This document shows, in pieces, positions 9,033-20,309 of a DNA stretch of 64,000 bases. Position 1 is the stretch's first letter, and every line of letters begins with the position of its first letter. The position numbers and the translations under genes were made by a program. The notes under the pieces are model-generated. The model searched no databases and was not told the origin of the DNA. It saw only the letters and a list, made by a program, of their open reading frames with translations. Source of the DNA: a bacterium (lineage in GTDB: Bacteria; Bacillota; Bacilli; Lactobacillales; Streptococcaceae); the NCBI GenBank assembly GCA_905221215.1, contig CAJNCI010000004.1, positions 1 through 64,000 of the forward strand. The letters are read 5' to 3'.

Positions 9033-9885
9033 GTTCTTTGTATTGCTGAAAACGCAATTCGAAGAGGGCTAGCAATTGTGGATTTTCTAATACTTGCAGA
9101 GATTGGATAAAGTGTTCAATCTCTTTTTGATTGCTTCCTTTGGTTTGAAGAAAGACACTCATCTTCTTTAAAAACTGCCACGATACTTTTTCAAAAACAT
9201 CGTATGGACGAAGCATGCTCTCCAACTCGGCCTCAAAGATTGGAATATAAGAAAATAGCTTACGCTCCATGAGTTCTGATATAATATTCAGAAATCCACT
9301 TTTCATATACAGTCTATTATGTACTAACTCTTTAAATTCCTTTGATTTTTCAAGTAACGAGGTTGATAAAAATATCAAATCTTGGTTGCTCAAGAAGGGC
9401 ATGGTATTGCAAAAGAGATAGAGTTCAAACCAGGTCCAAGACTCAATAGCATAGAGGTAGGTGGTCAAAAATTCGCTATCCTCCTCTGCTAGCGGATAGC
9501 TTTTATCTAAGGAATGGATGGCATCTTTGATTACAATAGCATTCAAACGACGATAGGTCTCTGCCATCTGTTCTTGCTTGACCTCCTCTAATAGTTGCTC
9601 TAAACCAGCTATATCTTGGTGGGCAAAGCGATCCACAACCTTTCTACCAATTTGCATATGTAGGGATTCTTGATAATTGTTGAGCTTATGACCAAACTCA
9701 TCAAAATTCATATTGATCCCTTGGATGGCTAGGATCAACTTATCCGCAGATAGCATAGACTGCCCTAGCTCAAACTTTGACAACTGAGAGGCTGTTAGTC
9801 CAGCACAAGCCACATCTGACTGCTTGAGCTTTCTAGCCAAGCGCAATTCCTTGTAAAATTCCCCCAATTCCATTCTCTCAATCAT
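9022..9885 (-). CDS. Rgg144-type quorum-sensing regulator
   Basis: 287-residue Rgg-family protein: N-terminal helix-turn-helix ('LKQSDVACAGLTASQLSKFELGQSML') and a C-terminal helical repeat domain that would hold the SHP peptide. An ATG eight codons upstream is in frame, but AGGAGGTGGCAAG before 9885 is the better ribosome site. The gene is convergent with, and overlaps, the SHP gene. Neighbourhood and SHP sequence point to the Rgg144/SHP144 pair. It likely activates both outward promoters at 8811-8920, giving positive feedback on the pheromone and output through the double-glycine peptide. Confidence 0.87.
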   Translation of the reverse strand: MIERMELGEFYKELRLARKLKQSDVACAGLTASQLSKFELGQSMLSADKLILAIQGINMNFDEFGHKLNNYQESLHMQIGRKVVDRFAHQDIAGLEQLLEEVKQEQMAETYRRLNAIVIKDAIHSLDKSYPLAEEDSEFLTTYLYAIESWTWFELYLFCNTMPFLSNQDLIFLSTSLLEKSKEFKELVHNRLYMKSGFLNIISELMERKLFSYIPIFEAELESMLRPYDVFEKVSWQFLKKMSVFLQTKGSNQKEIEHFIQSLQVLENPQLLALFELRFQQYKELID

Positions 9886-9909
9886 CTTGCCACCTCCTAG
9901 ATTTTGCAT

Positions 9910-9939
9910 ATTATATCATTATTTTTATAGTTTTGTCAA
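9910..9939 (-). promoter_or_regulatory. Promoter of the rgg gene
   Basis: On the minus strand TTGACA (9934-9939), an 18-bp spacer and TATAAT (9910-9915) form a near-consensus promoter, so the regulator is expected to be made constitutively, unlike its weak -35 target promoters. Confidence 0.75.
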
Positions 9940-9962
9940 AATATTCTGACACCTTAGTAAGT

Positions 9963-9987
9963 GAAAAAGCCAGCCTTAAGCTGACTC
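9963..9987 (-). terminator. Terminator of the tsaB-rimI-tsaD operon
   Basis: On the minus strand CAGC-TTAAG-GCTG is followed by GCTTTTTCAC, directly after the tsaD stop codon. Short but GC-rich stem with a T-run. Confidence 0.6.
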
Positions 9988-9988
9988 C

Positions 9989-10999
9989 TTATTCTAAGGT
10001 ATCAAAAGCGAGGCTTGGTTTGGCATTGAGGTCCAAGCTTGCAAAGTTTTCTTTGTTCCACTCGCTAACGCTGGCATAGGCAATCATACCTGCATTATCT
10101 CCGCAAAGACGCAGAGGTGGGATGATAACCTTGACATCTGTGATTTCGGCTACTAGGCGTTCTCTGAGGCCTTTATTGGCTGCCACGCCACCTGCCACAA
10201 CTAGGGTTTTAACAGGATATTTCTCCAAAGCCTTCTTAGTTTTAGCCATAAGAATGTCCAGAACTGCCGCTTGGAAGGACGCACACAAATCCTCTGTTGA
10301 CAAGCTCTCTCCCTTTTGCTCGGCATTGTGGTGAAGATTGATAAAGGCAGATTTCAAACCTGAGAAGGAAAACTCCAGATTATCTTCCTTAATCATGGCA
10401 CGAGGAAAATCATAAATATCCTGTCCCTGATGAGCTAGCTCATCAATCTCGCGACCTGCTGGATAGGTCAATCCCATTACACGACCGACCTTATCATAGG
10501 CCTCACCAACCGCATCATCCCGCGTTTCTCCAACAATCTTGTAATCCCCAGCCTCGGAAACATAGACCAACTCTGTGTGCCCACCGCTGACCAAGAGGGC
10601 TAGCAGGGGAAACTCCAAAGGCTCCACGCTCTGAGCTGCCATGAGGTGGCCAGCCATATGGTTAACAGGGATAAGTGGAAGTCCATGTGCCCAAGCAAAG
10701 GCCTTGGCAGCTGACAAACCAACTAGTAAGGCTCCGACCAAGCCTGGTCCATAGGTAACCGCAACAGCTGTCACGTCCTCTTCGGTAATCCCTGCTTCTG
10801 CTAGTGCCTCCTCGATACAGGCTGTAATGACCTCGACATGGTGACGACTGGCTACTTCTGGCACTACGCCCCCAAAACGTTTGTGACTTTCAATTTGACT
10901 AGCAATGACATTGGACAAGAGTTCATCGTCGTTTTTCAAGACGGCTACACTGGTCTCATCACAGGATGTCTCAAATGCTAAAATATATCTATCCTTCAT
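9989..10999 (-). CDS. tsaD: tRNA N6-adenosine threonylcarbamoyltransferase TsaD
   Basis: 336 residues, ASKHA fold. The N-terminus '[17 protein letters not shown]' is the family hallmark, and the metal-binding histidines are seen in '[11 protein letters not shown]' and 'ASRHHVEV'. Nucleotide-contact motifs '[13 protein letters not shown]' and '[14 protein letters not shown]' follow. With TsaB and the separately encoded TsaC and TsaE it makes t6A at position 37 of ANN-decoding tRNAs in the cytoplasm. The start overlaps rimI by 11 bp, so the three-gene operon is translationally coupled. Confidence 0.95.
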   Translation of the reverse strand: MKDRYILAFETSCDETSVAVLKNDDELLSNVIASQIESHKRFGGVVPEVASRHHVEVITACIEEALAEAGITEEDVTAVAVTYGPGLVGALLVGLSAAKAFAWAHGLPLIPVNHMAGHLMAAQSVEPLEFPLLALLVSGGHTELVYVSEAGDYKIVGETRDDAVGEAYDKVGRVMGLTYPAGREIDELAHQGQDIYDFPRAMIKEDNLEFSFSGLKSAFINLHHNAEQKGESLSTEDLCASFQAAVLDILMAKTKKALEKYPVKTLVVAGGVAANKGLRERLVAEITDVKVIIPPLRLCGDNAGMIAYASVSEWNKENFASLDLNAKPSLAFDTLE

Positions 11000-11426
11000 C
11001 TATTTCTCTCTTCATGATGATGGCGTCCTCGACTGGGTCATGGTAGTAGGCCTTTCGCTCAGCGATAACCGCCATCTTTTCTTTCTTGTAAAATGCTTGC
11101 GCTCGTTGATTTGACTTTCTGACTTCGAGGAAAATCTCCTTATCTGTCGGCAATTGAGCAAACAAGGCTGACGCAATTCCCTGACCCTGATAAGTTTGTT
11201 TGACAGCGATTTGCAAGACTTCTGCCTCAAATAGATTCTCCTGAACAGCTAAAAATCCAATCACTTCTGTCCCATCATAAGCTAGAGCATACCAGGTCTG
11301 GTCTTGGGACAGGTCTGCTTGGATTTGTTCCAGCGTCCAAGGACTAACTGGGTAAACAGCTGCCATGACAGCGTAGATGGCTTGAGCCAAGTCAGGTTGC
11401 TGTTGGATTCGTTTGATTTCTATCAT
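10989..11426 (-). CDS. rimI: Ribosomal protein alanine N-acetyltransferase RimI
   Basis: 145-residue single-domain GNAT acetyltransferase. The acetyl-CoA site is seen in '[18 protein letters not shown]' (Q/R-x-x-G-x-G/A), and the late '[33 protein letters not shown]' is typical of RimI. Family role: acetylates the N-terminal alanine of S18; some homologues have wider targets. It lies between tsaB and tsaD with overlaps on both sides, the usual Firmicute arrangement. Confidence 0.88.
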   Translation of the reverse strand: MIEIKRIQQQPDLAQAIYAVMAAVYPVSPWTLEQIQADLSQDQTWYALAYDGTEVIGFLAVQENLFEAEVLQIAVKQTYQGQGIASALFAQLPTDKEIFLEVRKSNQRAQAFYKKEKMAVIAERKAYYHDPVEDAIIMKREIDEG

Positions 11427-12106
11427 AGGCGTTTAATGTAAGACTCACCAGACTCCGTATGGTTCTTAAGCCAGTTTTCCTCAGCCTCAACACGTTTGAG
11501 GTAGTTCGGCACAAAATCATGCAAGGATTCTGCTTCCTTATCCCAAGCCCAAAGAGCTAGATTAGCTGCATTTGGCAAGGTTTCTTTGTAATCAGTCCTT
11601 GGCAAGTGTTCTTGAATCTGCTCCACAAAGGGGCCAACTTCTCCGACAAAGGTTACCTGACTAGCACCCTTGATTAGCTCGATGACTCGCTCAAAGGGCA
11701 AATGCGCTTCTGGCATAACAGGTTTGGCATTTTCATAAAATCCCGCATAAACATTGTTGCGACGCGCATCCATCAAAGGAACGAACAGGCCTTCTTGCTG
11801 GTATGGCACCAGAGCTAAGAGACTCGACATACCAACCAACTCGATGTTCAGAGTGTGAGCTAAGGTTTTGGCAGTTGCTACCGCAATTCGCAAACCTGTG
11901 TAGCTACCTGGCCCTTCTGCCACCACGATTCGGTCCAAATCCTTGGGCGTCCAGTCCAAACTTGCCATCAAAAAATCGATGGCAGGCATGAGGGTAATAC
12001 TGTGATTTTTCTTAATATTAATCGTCGTCTCGGCAAGAACCTGCTTGTCCTCTAAAATAGCGAGAGAAAGAGCCTTACTCGACGTATCAAAAGCTAATAC
12101 TTTCAT
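11423..12106 (-). CDS. tsaB: tRNA threonylcarbamoyladenosine biosynthesis protein TsaB
   Basis: 227 residues. 'VLAFDTSSKALSLAIL' starts the ASKHA fold and 'VAEGPGSYTGLRIAVATAKTLA' is the TsaB dimer motif. It is a catalytically inactive partner that binds TsaD. First gene of the operon; its stop overlaps the rimI start by 4 bp (ATGA-type). Confidence 0.93.
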   Translation of the reverse strand: MKVLAFDTSSKALSLAILEDKQVLAETTINIKKNHSITLMPAIDFLMASLDWTPKDLDRIVVAEGPGSYTGLRIAVATAKTLAHTLNIELVGMSSLLALVPYQQEGLFVPLMDARRNNVYAGFYENAKPVMPEAHLPFERVIELIKGASQVTFVGEVGPFVEQIQEHLPRTDYKETLPNAANLALWAWDKEAESLHDFVPNYLKRVEAEENWLKNHTESGESYIKRL

Positions 12107-12314
12107 AACACATTCCTATCTTTTTGTCTGCTTACTATTATACTACAAAAGCTGGCACATGGGAATTTTCTTTATCCCCAAACAAAAAGCCTATACTTAA
12201 ACAAAAAATAATTCGCAAATAAATTTCAAAAAAATCTTCACTTTTCCTTTTCTTTTCCGAATATAAAAGTGAACAAGAAAGTTGAAAGGATCTCCGTAAG
12301 AAATTTGGTAAGTC

Positions 12315-12491
12315 ATGCTAGATAAAAAACACATTTTTAGAAAGATGAATTTTATCTTCTTCATCTCTTACAGTTTGCTAAGCATTCTCAATGATTTAAA
12401 CATTACTACTATCCCTTTACCATTCGATTTATCTATTTGTATTGTTTTATTTTTATGTTTCAACTCTATTTTTGAACAGAAGAATCATTAA
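12315..12491 (+). CDS. Possible 58-residue membrane peptide
   Basis: Frame starting MLDKKHIFRKMNF with two hydrophobic stretches and a charged end (FEQKNH). It would be a small one- or two-pass membrane protein. The upstream GAAAGGATCTCC is too far from the ATG for a good ribosome site, and I see no strong promoter. It lies in an otherwise empty stretch (12107-12643). Unrecognised; could be a decayed gene. Confidence 0.35.
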   Translation: MLDKKHIFRKMNFIFFISYSLLSILNDLNITTIPLPFDLSICIVLFLCFNSIFEQKNH

Positions 12492-12613
12492 CATAAAACT
12501 AATAAGCTCTGAAAATTCCATTGTCATGTCATTTTAGAAAAATGCAAAACTGCCTCATCTTGATAGATGGGGTGGAATTTTCGTGTCGTAAATCTACTAT
12601 CTCTATATCCCCA

Positions 12614-12643
12614 AACAAAAATGCCCTAGCATCAGCAGGGCAT
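12614..12643 (-). terminator. Terminator of the small membrane protein gene
   Basis: ATGCCCT and AGGGCAT arms around a 9-base loop, followed on the minus strand by TTTTTGTTTG. It starts immediately after the stop codon of 12644-12859. Confidence 0.8.
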
Positions 12644-12859
12644 CTAAGCATTTAATCCAAAGAAAAATACAAACCAAACGACATAGGTTACAAGGAGGAG
12701 AAAAAGCGAATAGAGAGTCACAAAGGTAATCTTCCACAAGAACTTGGTTTGTCGTCGTTCCAGTTTGGCAAATAGAAGATTCCCTCCATAAACACAAGCA
12801 ATAAAAACGATAAAAGCTACCACGCGAACTCCGATAGCAAAAGCAAATAAGTCATACAT
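12644..12859 (-). CDS. Small membrane protein under a cre site
   Basis: 71 residues with two clear transmembrane segments separated by a short basic loop ('AKLERRQTKFLWK'). No signal peptide cleavage site or catalytic motif is visible. A strong ribosome site (AAGGAGGTTCCCT), its own promoter and its own terminator show that it is a real monocistronic gene. A perfect catabolite-response element covers its -35, so carbon-source repression is likely. I do not recognise the family. Confidence 0.75.
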   Translation of the reverse strand: MYDLFAFAIGVRVVAFIVFIACVYGGNLLFAKLERRQTKFLWKITFVTLYSLFLLLVTYVVWFVFFFGLNA

Positions 12860-12925
12860 AGGGAACCTCCTTGACTTAAAAACTATATGGAATTATGACA
12901 AACAATAAATTTCACTTCCGTTATC

Positions 12926-12963
12926 AATATAACACATTTTCTTTGTTTTTGCAAGCGCTTACT
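12926..12963 (-). promoter_or_regulatory. Promoter with cre site over the -35
   Basis: On the minus strand TTGCAA (12949-12954), 17 bp, then TATATT (12926-12931). The 15-mer TTGCAAGCGCTTACT at 12949-12963 matches the cre consensus WTGNAANCGNWNNCW at every defined position. CcpA bound here would block RNA polymerase. Confidence 0.75.
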
Positions 12964-12998
12964 AAAGAAATCGTCCCCTCACTTTCTCGTTTCCGTCT

Positions 12999-13027
12999 TT
13001 TACTAATTTTTCATTTTGTGGTATAAT
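12999..13027 (+). promoter_or_regulatory. rpoY-rnjA promoter
   Basis: TTTACT (12999-13004), 17-bp spacer, then an extended -10 TGGTATAAT (TATAAT at 13022-13027). The leader to the rpoY start is about 100 bases. Confidence 0.75.
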
Positions 13028-13137
13028 TGAAATAATTGTAACGAATCAAGGTCAATCTAGACACAAAATGGAATGAAATCAAGCAAATCTATGCTAAAAG
13101 TTTGGAATAAGCTGACCTGTAAATAGAAAGGAACTAT

Positions 13138-13371
13138 ATGATTTACAAAGTTTTTTATCAAGAAACAAAAGAACGTAGCCCACGTCGTGAAACTACACGC
13201 GCACTTTACCTAGATATCGATGCCAGCTCAGAACTTGAGGGCCGCATCGCTGCTCGTCAACTTGTCGAAGAAAATCGCCCAGAGTACAACATCGAGTATA
13301 TCGAACTCTTGTCTGACAAATTGCTAGATTACGAAAAAGAAACTGGCGCCTTCGAAATCACGGAGTTCTAA
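13138..13371 (+). CDS. rpoY: RNA polymerase epsilon subunit RpoY
   Basis: 77 residues, the usual size for the DUF1447/epsilon family ('[18 protein letters not shown]' at the start, '[22 protein letters not shown]' at the end). Epsilon is a small accessory subunit of Firmicute RNA polymerase that sits near the DNA entry channel. It is followed after one base by rnjA; the rpoY-rnjA pair is conserved across Firmicutes and links transcription with RNA decay. Confidence 0.93.
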   Translation: MIYKVFYQETKERSPRRETTRALYLDIDASSELEGRIAARQLVEENRPEYNIEYIELLSDKLLDYEKETGAFEITEF

Positions 13372-13372
13372 T

Positions 13373-15052
13373 ATGGCCTATACTCTTAAACCTGAAGAAG
13401 TCGGCGTTTTTGCCATCGGTGGTCTGGGAGAAATCGGGAAAAACACATATGGGATTGAATACCAAGATGAGATTATTATCGTCGATGCTGGGATTAAATT
13501 CCCAGAAGATGACTTACTTGGTATCGACTATGTCATTCCTGATTACTCTTACATTGTGGACAATATCGACCGCGTCAAGGCTGTTTTGATTACACACGGA
13601 CACGAGGACCACATCGGTGGGATTCCATTCCTGCTCAAGCAAGCAAATGTCCCTATCTATGCTGGACCACTTGCCTTGGCTTTGATCCGTGGAAAACTCG
13701 AAGAACATGGCCTCTTACGCAACGCTAAACTTTACGAAATCAACCATAACACAGAGTTGACCTTTAAAAATCTCAAGGCAACTTTCTTTAGAACTACTCA
13801 CTCTATTCCAGAGCCTTTGGGGATTGTCATTCATACTCCTCAAGGGAAAATTGTCTGTACGGGTGACTTCAAGTTTGACTTAACACCAGTTGGTGAACCA
13901 GCAGATTTGCACCGTATGGCTGCGCTTGGTGAAGAAGGTGTACTCTGTCTCCTGTCTGACTCGACAAATGCAGAAATTCCAACCTTTACCAACTCTGAAA
14001 AAGTCGTTGGTCAGTCCATCATGAAGATTATCCAAGGCATTGAAGGACGTATCATCTTTGCATCCTTTGCCTCAAATATCTTCCGTCTCCAGCAAGCGAC
14101 AGAAGCCGCTGTTAAGACTGGACGCAAGATTGCGGTCTTTGGTCGCTCTATGGAAAAAGCCATTGTCAATGGAATCGAGCTTGGCTACATCAAAGCTCCT
14201 AAGGGAACCTTTATCGAGCCAAATGAAATCAAAGATTACCCTGCAGGCGAGGTTCTGATCCTCTGTACAGGTAGTCAGGGCGAGCCGATGGCAGCCCTCT
14301 CTCGTATCGCCAACGGAACCCACCGTCAGGTACAACTCCAACCAGGTGATACGGTTATCTTCTCTTCTAGCCCAATCCCTGGAAACACCACTAGCGTCAA
14401 CAAGCTGATTAACATCATTTCTGAAGCTGGTGTCGAAGTTATCCACGGTAAAGTGAACAATATCCATACATCTGGACACGGTGGTCAGCAAGAGCAAAAA
14501 CTTATGCTCCGCTTGATTAAGCCAAAATACTTCATGCCTGTCCACGGTGAATACCGCATGCAGAAAGTCCATGCTGGACTAGCGGTGGATACTGGTGTCG
14601 AGAAGGACAATATCTTTATCATGAGCAATGGTGATGTGCTTGCCCTTACTGCTGACTCAGCTCGTATCGCAGGCCATTTCAATGCCCAAGACATCTATGT
14701 CGATGGAAATCGTATCGGTGAAATCGGTGCTGCTGTCCTCAAAGACCGTCGTGATTTATCTGAAGACGGTGTCGTTCTAGCAGTCGCAACTGTTGACTTC
14801 AAGTCGCAGATGATTCTGTCTGGTCCAGATATCCTCAGCCGAGGCTTTGTCTACATGAGAGAGTCTGGTGATTTGATTCGCCAAAGCCAACGCATCCTCT
14901 TCAATGCCATTCGTATCGCACTGAAAAACAAGGACGCCAGCGTGCAATCTGTCAATGGTGCTATTGTCAACGCCATTCGTCCCTTCCTTTATGAAAATAC
15001 AGAACGTGAACCGATTATCATCCCGATGATCCTCACACCAGATGAAGAATAA
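13373..15052 (+). CDS. rnjA: Ribonuclease J1
   Basis: 559 residues. The metallo-beta-lactamase/beta-CASP core shows the zinc motif '[17 protein letters not shown]' (about residues 72-88), 'TGDFKFD', 'LLSDSTNAE' and '[15 protein letters not shown]', and the C-terminal domain is present. It acts as a 5'-to-3' exonuclease and endonuclease on mRNA and rRNA precursors. Co-transcribed with rpoY, which supports J1 rather than J2. Confidence 0.92.
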   Translation: MAYTLKPEEVGVFAIGGLGEIGKNTYGIEYQDEIIIVDAGIKFPEDDLLGIDYVIPDYSYIVDNIDRVKAVLITHGHEDHIGGIPFLLKQANVPIYAGPLALALIRGKLEEHGLLRNAKLYEINHNTELTFKNLKATFFRTTHSIPEPLGIVIHTPQGKIVCTGDFKFDLTPVGEPADLHRMAALGEEGVLCLLSDSTNAEIPTFTNSEKVVGQSIMKIIQGIEGRIIFASFASNIFRLQQATEAAVKTGRKIAVFGRSMEKAIVNGIELGYIKAPKGTFIEPNEIKDYPAGEVLILCTGSQGEPMAALSRIANGTHRQVQLQPGDTVIFSSSPIPGNTTSVNKLINIISEAGVEVIHGKVNNIHTSGHGGQQEQKLMLRLIKPKYFMPVHGEYRMQKVHAGLAVDTGVEKDNIFIMSNGDVLALTADSARIAGHFNAQDIYVDGNRIGEIGAAVLKDRRDLSEDGVVLAVATVDFKSQMILSGPDILSRGFVYMRESGDLIRQSQRILFNAIRIALKNKDASVQSVNGAIVNAIRPFLYENTEREPIIIPMILTPDEE

Positions 15053-15057
15053 ATCAT

Positions 15058-15087
15058 AAAACAGCCCCGTCCTCGGAGCTGTTTTTC
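15058..15087. terminator. Bidirectional terminator between rnjA and mnmG
   Basis: AACAGC-CCCG-TCCT-CGGA-GCTGTT with T-runs on both sides serves the convergent rnjA (plus) and mnmG (minus) genes. Confidence 0.85.
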
Positions 15088-15088
15088 T

Positions 15089-17002
15089 CTATGCTTTCTT
15101 TTCTTGATTTTTAGAAATACTACGATTTTTACCTTCCAGATACACCATCAAAATAGAAATATCTGCTGGGTTTACTCCCGAAATACGGCTGGCTTGTCCG
15201 ATGGTTTCTGGATTGATCAGTTTGAACTTCTGACGGGCTTCGGTTGCGATAGAATCAATATCATCCCAATCAATATTGGCTGGAATACGTTTTTCTTCCA
15301 TGCGTTTCATCTTAGCAACCTGATCCATGGCTTTGGAAATATAGCCTTCGTACTTGATTTCTGTTTCAATCAATTCAATAATCTTGTCATCCAAGTCCTC
15401 TGCAGCTGGTCCGATGAAGGCCACCACATCTTGGTAAGAAACTTCTGGACGACGAAGGAATTCCTTGGCTGTCACTGCATCTGTCAACGGCTTGAAGCCC
15501 ATCTCCTCAACCTTGGCATTGGTTTCCTTGACTGGCTTGAGTTTGATACTGTCTAGGCGCTTCATCTCATTGTCAAATTGATTTTTCTTGATTTCAAAGC
15601 GAGCCCAGCGTTCATCATCCACTAGTCCAATCTCGCGTCCCATCTCTGTCAAACGCATATCCGCATTGTCATGACGGAGGATGAGACGGTACTCAGCACG
15701 ACTGGTCAAGAGACGATAGGGTTCAATAGTTCCCTTGGTCACCAAGTCATCAATCATCACCCCGATATAACCGTCACTGCGCTTCAAAATCAATTCAGGC
15801 TTGCCTTGGATTTTCAGAGCCGCATTGATACCCGCGATAATCCCTTGGCCAGCAGCTTCTTCGTAACCTGACGTTCCATTTGTCTGGCCAGCAGTAAAAA
15901 GTCCTGAGATTTTCTTAGTTTCCAGAGTTGCACGCAACTGGTGAGGCAAGACCATGTCGTATTCAATGGCATAACCTGTTCGCATCATTTCAGCATTTTC
16001 CAAACCTTTGATAGAATGAACCAAGTCACGTTGGACGTCCTCAGGCAGACTGGTTGATAGACCTTGAACATAGACTTCCTCTGTATTACGCCCTTCTGGC
16101 TCAAGGAAGAGTTGATGGCGTTCCTTGTCCGCAAAGCGCACAATCTTGTCCTCAATCGACGGACAGTAACGAGGTCCCACTCCCTTGACCACACCTGTAA
16201 ACATAGGCGCACGGTGAAGGTTGTTTTGGATAATCTCATGACTGGTTCCATTAGTATAGGTCAACCAACATGGCACCTGATCCTTGACATAGTCCTCATC
16301 ACGCGAAGTGTATGAGAAGTGATTTGGCGCTTCGTCCCCTGGCTGAATCTCTGTCACATCGTAGTTGATAGAAGAAGCCTTAACACGTGGAGGTGTCCCT
16401 GTCTTGAAACGACCAATTTCGAGGCCTAATTCCTTAAGGTTATCAGCAAGGTTAATCGAAGCTAGGCTATGGTTAGGACCTGACGAATACTTGAGGTCTC
16501 CGATGATGATTTCCCCACGGAGTGCAGTTCCTGTCGTCACGATAACTGCCTTGGCGGCATATTCTTGATGGGTCGCTGTACGAACACCGACAACCTTGCC
16601 ATCTTCCACCAAAATCTCATCAATCATGGTTTGACGAAGGGTGAGATTCTCTTGATTTTCAACTGTCTTGCGCATTTCCTTAGAGTAAAGTTCCTTGTCA
16701 GCCTGCGCACGAAGAGCACGCACCGCTGGCCCCTTCCCTGTGTTGAGCATCTTCATCTGGATGTAAGTCTTGTCAATGGTTTTGGCCATTTCACCACCGA
16801 GGGCATCGACTTCACGCACGACAATCCCTTTGGCAGAACCACCGATAGAGGGATTACAAGGCATGAAAGCCAGCATTTCAATGTTGATGGTCGCAAGCAA
16901 GACCTTGCAGCCCATACGGCTGGCTGCTAGGGATGCTTCTACCCCAGCGTGTCCCGCACCGATTACAATAATATCGTATTCTTCAGTAAAATGATAAGTC
17001 AT
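15089..17002 (-). CDS. mnmG: tRNA uridine-5-carboxymethylaminomethyl synthase subunit MnmG
   Basis: 637 residues, full length. N-terminal FAD-binding motif '[21 protein letters not shown]' and the GidA signatures '[25 protein letters not shown]' and '[21 protein letters not shown]' are present; the C-terminal tRNA/MnmE-binding helices end in '[13 protein letters not shown]'. With MnmE it modifies U34 of tRNAs reading NNA/NNG codons. It lies ten bases after a NUDIX gene and downstream of mnmA, whose product modifies position 2 of the same wobble uridine. Confidence 0.96.
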   Translation of the reverse strand: MTYHFTEEYDIIVIGAGHAGVEASLAASRMGCKVLLATINIEMLAFMPCNPSIGGSAKGIVVREVDALGGEMAKTIDKTYIQMKMLNTGKGPAVRALRAQADKELYSKEMRKTVENQENLTLRQTMIDEILVEDGKVVGVRTATHQEYAAKAVIVTTGTALRGEIIIGDLKYSSGPNHSLASINLADNLKELGLEIGRFKTGTPPRVKASSINYDVTEIQPGDEAPNHFSYTSRDEDYVKDQVPCWLTYTNGTSHEIIQNNLHRAPMFTGVVKGVGPRYCPSIEDKIVRFADKERHQLFLEPEGRNTEEVYVQGLSTSLPEDVQRDLVHSIKGLENAEMMRTGYAIEYDMVLPHQLRATLETKKISGLFTAGQTNGTSGYEEAAGQGIIAGINAALKIQGKPELILKRSDGYIGVMIDDLVTKGTIEPYRLLTSRAEYRLILRHDNADMRLTEMGREIGLVDDERWARFEIKKNQFDNEMKRLDSIKLKPVKETNAKVEEMGFKPLTDAVTAKEFLRRPEVSYQDVVAFIGPAAEDLDDKIIELIETEIKYEGYISKAMDQVAKMKRMEEKRIPANIDWDDIDSIATEARQKFKLINPETIGQASRISGVNPADISILMVYLEGKNRSISKNQEKKA

Positions 17003-17011
17003 ATTTCTCTC

Positions 17012-17467
17012 CTATTCCTCAAGATGAATGTGTCTTAGTTGGCCGTCCCAAGTTGGTAGGGCTGTTTTCAAAAAGGCTGGAACTAGCTGGATATTCTGGA
17101 GCTGATCCAAATCAATCCACTCACAGGGCTGCGATTTTTCATCTTCCTGCATGGTCAATGGGGCTTCCTCAAGTAAGTCCACCAAATAATGAAACTCGAT
17201 ATTGTGATAGGAAACACCGTCTTGTTCAAAACGATTTTCAACCACGAAAGCTAGTTGCCCAGCTTGAGCTCGGACACCTAATTCTTCCCTCACTTCACGG
17301 ACTACCGCGTCTTCCGTGCTTTCATTGACTTGAATCGCACCGCCAATAGTGTAATACTTGCCCTTGTCTTTGGTAACTAGGAGCTTGCGATTTTGGAGAA
17401 TCAAGGCTGTCGCCCGAACACCAAAAACCGTATTTCCCACTTTTGTCCGAAAGTCTTGTTGAGTCAT
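17012..17467 (-). CDS. NUDIX hydrolase
   Basis: 151 residues. The NUDIX box is complete: 'GGAIQVNESTEDAVVREVREELGV' fits G-x5-E-x7-REUxEExGU. An ATG nine codons upstream is in frame; GGGAAAGGACAAGA before 17467 favours the shorter start. It hydrolyses a nucleoside diphosphate linked to another group; the substrate cannot be read. It sits between mnmA and mnmG on the same strand, as in pneumococcus from memory. Confidence 0.87.
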   Translation of the reverse strand: MTQQDFRTKVGNTVFGVRATALILQNRKLLVTKDKGKYYTIGGAIQVNESTEDAVVREVREELGVRAQAGQLAFVVENRFEQDGVSYHNIEFHYLVDLLEEAPLTMQEDEKSQPCEWIDLDQLQNIQLVPAFLKTALPTWDGQLRHIHLEE

Positions 17468-17607
17468 TCTTGTCCTTTCCCTTAAACGACACAAAAACAG
17501 TCAAAACTCCAAAGAAGTGCAGGACAAAAAAGCCTGCAACATCCATGAGCTTTGACCATCATTTCTATTGCTCTTATTATTGTAGCAAATTGAAAAAATT
17601 TGTCAAT

Positions 17608-18807
<1,200 letters not shown>

Positions 18808-18839
18808 TCATTATAACATGCTTGGTTAGAGAAGACAAG

Positions 18840-18872
18840 AAAGAGGCTGATAAATCATCTCAGCCTCTCTTT
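18840..18872 (-). terminator. Terminator of the argGH operon
   Basis: GAGGCTGA and TCAGCCTC arms with a 9-base loop, followed on the minus strand by TTTCTTGTC, just after the argH stop codon. Confidence 0.8.
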
Positions 18873-18889
18873 CTTACTTTGCAAACGAA

Positions 18890-20281
18890 TCAATTTTTCC
18901 CTTTAAGTTCTTTCTTAGCAACTGCAATCTGGTATTTCACTTGGTCAAACCCTGTACCTCCCAAGGAATTTCGTCTTTGAACAGCAGTTTTAGGTTGCAA
19001 GTAGACATAAATATCCTCGGCAATGAGGGAATGATAGGTTTGTAATTCCTCCAAAGTCCAATCTTGAATATTTTTAGCAGACTTAATAGAGTCTAGCACT
19101 AATCTTCCCACAACCTCATGAGCTTCTCTAAATGGCAAGCCTTTCCCTGCCAAATAATCTGCTAACTCAGTTGCATTTGAAAAGTCCTTCTCTGTAGACT
19201 CTTGCATTTTTTCCTTGTTTACCTGCAAGCTAGATAACATACCTGCCAATACATCGAGGGAATTTAAAATCGTTTCGACCGTGTCAAACATCCCTTCCTT
19301 ATCCTCTTGCAAATCCTTATTATAAGCTAAAGGCAAGGACTTCATGACTGTCAATAGCCCAAATAGATTCCCATAAACTCTGCCAGTCTTTCCTCGAATC
19401 AACTCAGCCATATCTGGATTTTTCTTTTGGGGCATAATAGAGGAACCTGTTGTAAATGTATCTGACAAGGTAATGAATTGATACTCAAAACTACACCAAT
19501 TGATCATTTCTTCACAAAAACGGCTCATATGCATCATGAGTATGCTGGCATTTGATAGAAATTCTAAAATAAAATCGCGGTCGCTAACAGCATCCAAAGA
19601 ATTTGTATAAGGTTGCTTAAACTCCAGCAAATTGCTAGACAATTGGCGATCAATGGGGAAAGTCGTTCCTGCCAAAGCTGCCGCACCTAAAGGGCATAGG
19701 TCTGTATGCTGCTGGTTAAATTCAAAACGTTCACTGTCTCTTTGAAACATATTGTAGTAAGCCATCAGGTGATGGGCAAAACTAATAGGCTGGGCATGTT
19801 GCAGATGGGTATAGCCCGGCATGATCGTCGCCACATGATTTTCCGCCAAGTCTAATAAAACACCCTTGAGATGAGCCAGTTTATCTAGGACATGGCCTAG
19901 TTGTTCCTTGAGATACAAGTGCATATCTGTCGCAACTTGGTCATTTCGAGAACGAGCCGTATGTAGCTTCCCTGCAAGGGGACCAATTTTTTCTGTCAGT
20001 AACACTTCCATATTCATATGAATATCTTCGTTTGCGATATCAAAATCAAGTTGACCTGCCTCTAGCTCTTTTAAAAGCTCTTTCAAGCCTGCTTGAATCT
20101 TTTCTGACTCCTCCAAACTCAAAATGCCCGTCTGGCCCAACATCTGAACGTGGGCTAAGGAACCAATCACATCAAATTTAGCTAATTTCTGGTCAAAAGA
20201 TATACTCGCACCAAAGCGCTCTACCCAGTCTTCGACAGTACCTTCAAAGCGACCACCCCATAATTTTGTATTCTTAGCCAT
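18890..20281 (-). CDS. argH: Argininosuccinate lyase
   Basis: 463 residues, full length. The fumarase/aspartase superfamily signature '[16 protein letters not shown]' carries the catalytic Ser loop, and '[18 protein letters not shown]' is the substrate-binding stretch. It splits argininosuccinate into arginine and fumarate, the last step of arginine synthesis. It follows argG after a 28-bp gap on the same strand. Confidence 0.95.
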   Translation of the reverse strand: MAKNTKLWGGRFEGTVEDWVERFGASISFDQKLAKFDVIGSLAHVQMLGQTGILSLEESEKIQAGLKELLKELEAGQLDFDIANEDIHMNMEVLLTEKIGPLAGKLHTARSRNDQVATDMHLYLKEQLGHVLDKLAHLKGVLLDLAENHVATIMPGYTHLQHAQPISFAHHLMAYYNMFQRDSERFEFNQQHTDLCPLGAAALAGTTFPIDRQLSSNLLEFKQPYTNSLDAVSDRDFILEFLSNASILMMHMSRFCEEMINWCSFEYQFITLSDTFTTGSSIMPQKKNPDMAELIRGKTGRVYGNLFGLLTVMKSLPLAYNKDLQEDKEGMFDTVETILNSLDVLAGMLSSLQVNKEKMQESTEKDFSNATELADYLAGKGLPFREAHEVVGRLVLDSIKSAKNIQDWTLEELQTYHSLIAEDIYVYLQPKTAVQRRNSLGGTGFDQVKYQIAVAKKELKGKN

Positions 20282-20309
20282 ATCACATCCACCTCTCTAG
20301 TCAATCGTC

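Noticed and set aside
14072..14572. 166-codon antisense frame within rnjA
   Set aside because: It lies wholly opposite a conserved gene with all its motifs; no independent support.
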